This document shows, one piece after another, positions 63,383-64,000 of a stretch of DNA of 64,000 nucleotides. The translations under genes and the position numbers were made by a program. Under the pieces are notes generated by a model. It did no database searches. It was given only the letters and a program-made list of their open reading frames with translations, and was not told the DNA's origin. How positions within the stretch are numbered: position 1 is the first letter of the stretch; each line of letters begins with the position of its first letter. The stretch is taken from assembly GCA_035539135.1 (NCBI GenBank), contig DATLJD010000005.1, forward strand, positions 137,810-201,809, given 5' to 3'. Origin of the DNA: JABFWF01 sp035539135. GTDB taxonomy: Bacteria > Pseudomonadota > Gammaproteobacteria > Xanthomonadales > Xanthomonadaceae.

Positions 63383-63492
63383 GCGCGTCGGGCGGGAGAG
63401 GCAGTCAGGACACGCCGTGAATCCGTCCATGGAGGCTCGGATGCGCCATCCATGGCGCATACGGTCCTGCCCACCTCTCCCGCCCGACGCGC
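63383..63492. repeat. A-type palindromic repeat, copy 3
   Basis: Outer arms GCGCGTCGGGCGGGAGAGG / CCTCTCCCGCCCGACGCGC, fully complementary. The inner element TCCGT-CC-ATGGA carries one G-T-type mismatch. Confidence 0.88.
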
Positions 63493-63563
63493 TCCTACCT
63501 CTGTCGCGATCATGTAGTGGAGCGCGCCGCTCTACGGCAAGGCGCGAGGGTCTATCCGAGCGA

Positions 63564-63668
63564 CCGGGAGGGCGGGGGTGTTGCGTCAGCGCGCCATGGA
63601 TGGCGCGCGCCCGCATCAGGGCAGGATTGCCCTTCTAAGGGAAAAGCAATACCCCCCCGGCCTCCCGG
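63564..63668. repeat. B-type palindromic repeat, copy 3
   Basis: Arms CCGGGAGGGCGGGGGTG and a right arm with two extra bases (CCCCCCCGGCCTCCCGG). The third hairpin is AGGGCA-GGAT-TGCCCT, again paired but with bases unlike the other copies. Confidence 0.85.
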
Positions 63669-63726
63669 GCGCGGGCCCACGATGCTTCCTGTTTTTTACC
63701 GGGCCAAGGCCGTCGGAGCATCGCAA

Positions 63727-63836
63727 GCGCGCCGGGCGGGAGAGGCGGTCAGGACGCGCCGTGAACCCATCCATGGGGGCTCGGATGCGCCATCCATGGC
63801 GCATACGGTCCTGCCCGCCTCTCCCGCCCGACGCAC
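63727..63836. repeat. A-type palindromic repeat, copy 4
   Basis: Outer arms GCGCGCCGGGCGGGAGAGG / CCTCTCCCGCCCGACGCAC; inner CCCAT-CC-ATGGG. It is slightly mismatched at the outer end. Confidence 0.88.
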
Positions 63837-63910
63837 CCCCACCGCTCTCGCGCTCGCTTAGCGGAGCAAGCTCCGCTCTACGGCAAGCCGCGAGGATCTT
63901 TCCCGAGCGA

Positions 63911-64000
63911 CCGGGAGGGCGGGGGTGTTGCGTCAGCGCGCCATGGATGGCGCGCGCCCGCATCTGGGCATGGATGCCCAGCTAAGGGAAAAGCAATACC
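63911..64000. repeat. B-type palindromic repeat, copy 4 (cut by window end)
   Basis: The left arm CCGGGAGGGCGGGGGTGTTG and the inner hairpins, including CTGGGCAT-GG-ATGCCCAG as in copy 1, are present. The right arm is lost at the window edge after AAGCAATACC. Confidence 0.85.

Larger units (their letters stand above)
62979..64000. repeat. tandem array of composite palindromic repeats, running off the window
   Basis: After the SDR gene the remaining kilobase is repeat sequence: a C-type arm (62979-63003), then A and B palindromes alternating as A-B-A-B-A-B with a period of about 336-347 bp. The joining segment between B and the next A (ACGATGCTTCCTGTTTTTTA and the following GGCCAAGGCCGTCGGAGC) is repeated almost exactly at about 63335-63380 and 63678-63723. 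No coding gene is recognised; the frames that cross it are repeat by-products. Confidence 0.88.

Noticed and set aside
62147..63616. A 489-codon minus-strand frame through the SDR gene and the repeat array
   Set aside because: Half is antisense to the SDR gene and the rest reads through A/B palindromes, giving repeated peptides such as MDGFTACPDCLSRP. Covariation of the stems argues for structure and not for a protein.
62979..64000. CRISPR array
   Set aside because: The repeats are about 340 bp composite palindromes without short unique spacers, and no cas gene is present.

Overview
The window is a high-GC (about 70%) gammaproteobacterial chromosome segment. Gene order and protein sequences point to the Xanthomonadaceae/Lysobacteraceae, near Lysobacter or Luteimonas. 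Supporting signs are the rhlB/trxA/rho block, polA with a C-rich-loop small RNA gene behind it, the coxB-ctaD-ctaG-ctaE-SURF1-ctaA-ctaB cluster, ZIP, YcgL, DUF1820 and DUF2782 proteins, and many REP-like palindromes. I assign no species. No rRNA, tRNA, prophage, insertion sequence or CRISPR array was seen.

Layout. 0-8.4 kb: 5'-truncated S41 protease, DUF1820 protein, rhomboid protease, FadL-type outer-membrane transporter, a secreted SdrD-B/TPGYW-like protein and trifunctional-size PutA. 8.6-16.7 kb: aa3 cytochrome c oxidase structural, assembly and heme A genes. 16.8-19.5 kb: ECF42-type sigma factor with its VOC and YciI/DGPF partners and a fitting promoter. 19.5-28.5 kb: stress and envelope genes (Mn catalase, PilZ, ZIP and MFS transporters, rpoH, secreted metallophosphoesterase). 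28.5-36.3 kb: ung, a double-receiver protein coupled to ftsEX, rhlB, trxA and rho. 36.3-43.6 kb: CheY-like/CheX-like pair, Kef-type antiporter, a very large ankyrin protein and YcgL. 43.6-51.9 kb: bd-type quinol oxidase, S9 peptidase, phosphoethanolamine transferase, hemF and a DUF421 protein. 52.2-55.6 kb: a candidate sX13-like sRNA, polA and a DUF2782 lipoprotein. 55.6-64 kb: two SDR oxidoreductases, uvrD, sppA, a VOC protein and a small lipoprotein, flanked by an unusual family of long palindromic repeats that forms a tandem array running off the right edge.

How the genes work together. Respiration is the main theme: an aa3 cytochrome c oxidase with heme A synthesis and copper insertion genes, a bd-type quinol oxidase, PutA feeding electrons to quinone, and HemF for heme. 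Stress and quality control is the second: sigma-32 with a CIRCE-like repeat in its leader, ECF42 with its DGPF cluster, Mn catalase, thioredoxin, and SppA, rhomboid and S41 proteases. DNA/RNA housekeeping is the third: PolA, UvrD, Ung, Rho and RhlB.

The best leads outside ordinary annotation are: (1) a minus-strand sRNA gene behind polA whose hairpin loops carry CUCCCC-like motifs; (2) the covarying A/B palindromic repeat family at 55.7 and 63-64 kb; (3) a CIRCE-like 9-9-9 inverted repeat just upstream of rpoH; (4) an ECF42-type promoter in the sigma/DGPF cluster; (5) at least six genes with a -10 box exactly six bases before ATG, implying leaderless mRNAs; (6) a Sco-like CX3C protein embedded in the oxidase operon. 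All of these come from reading the sequence; no searches or folding programs were run.
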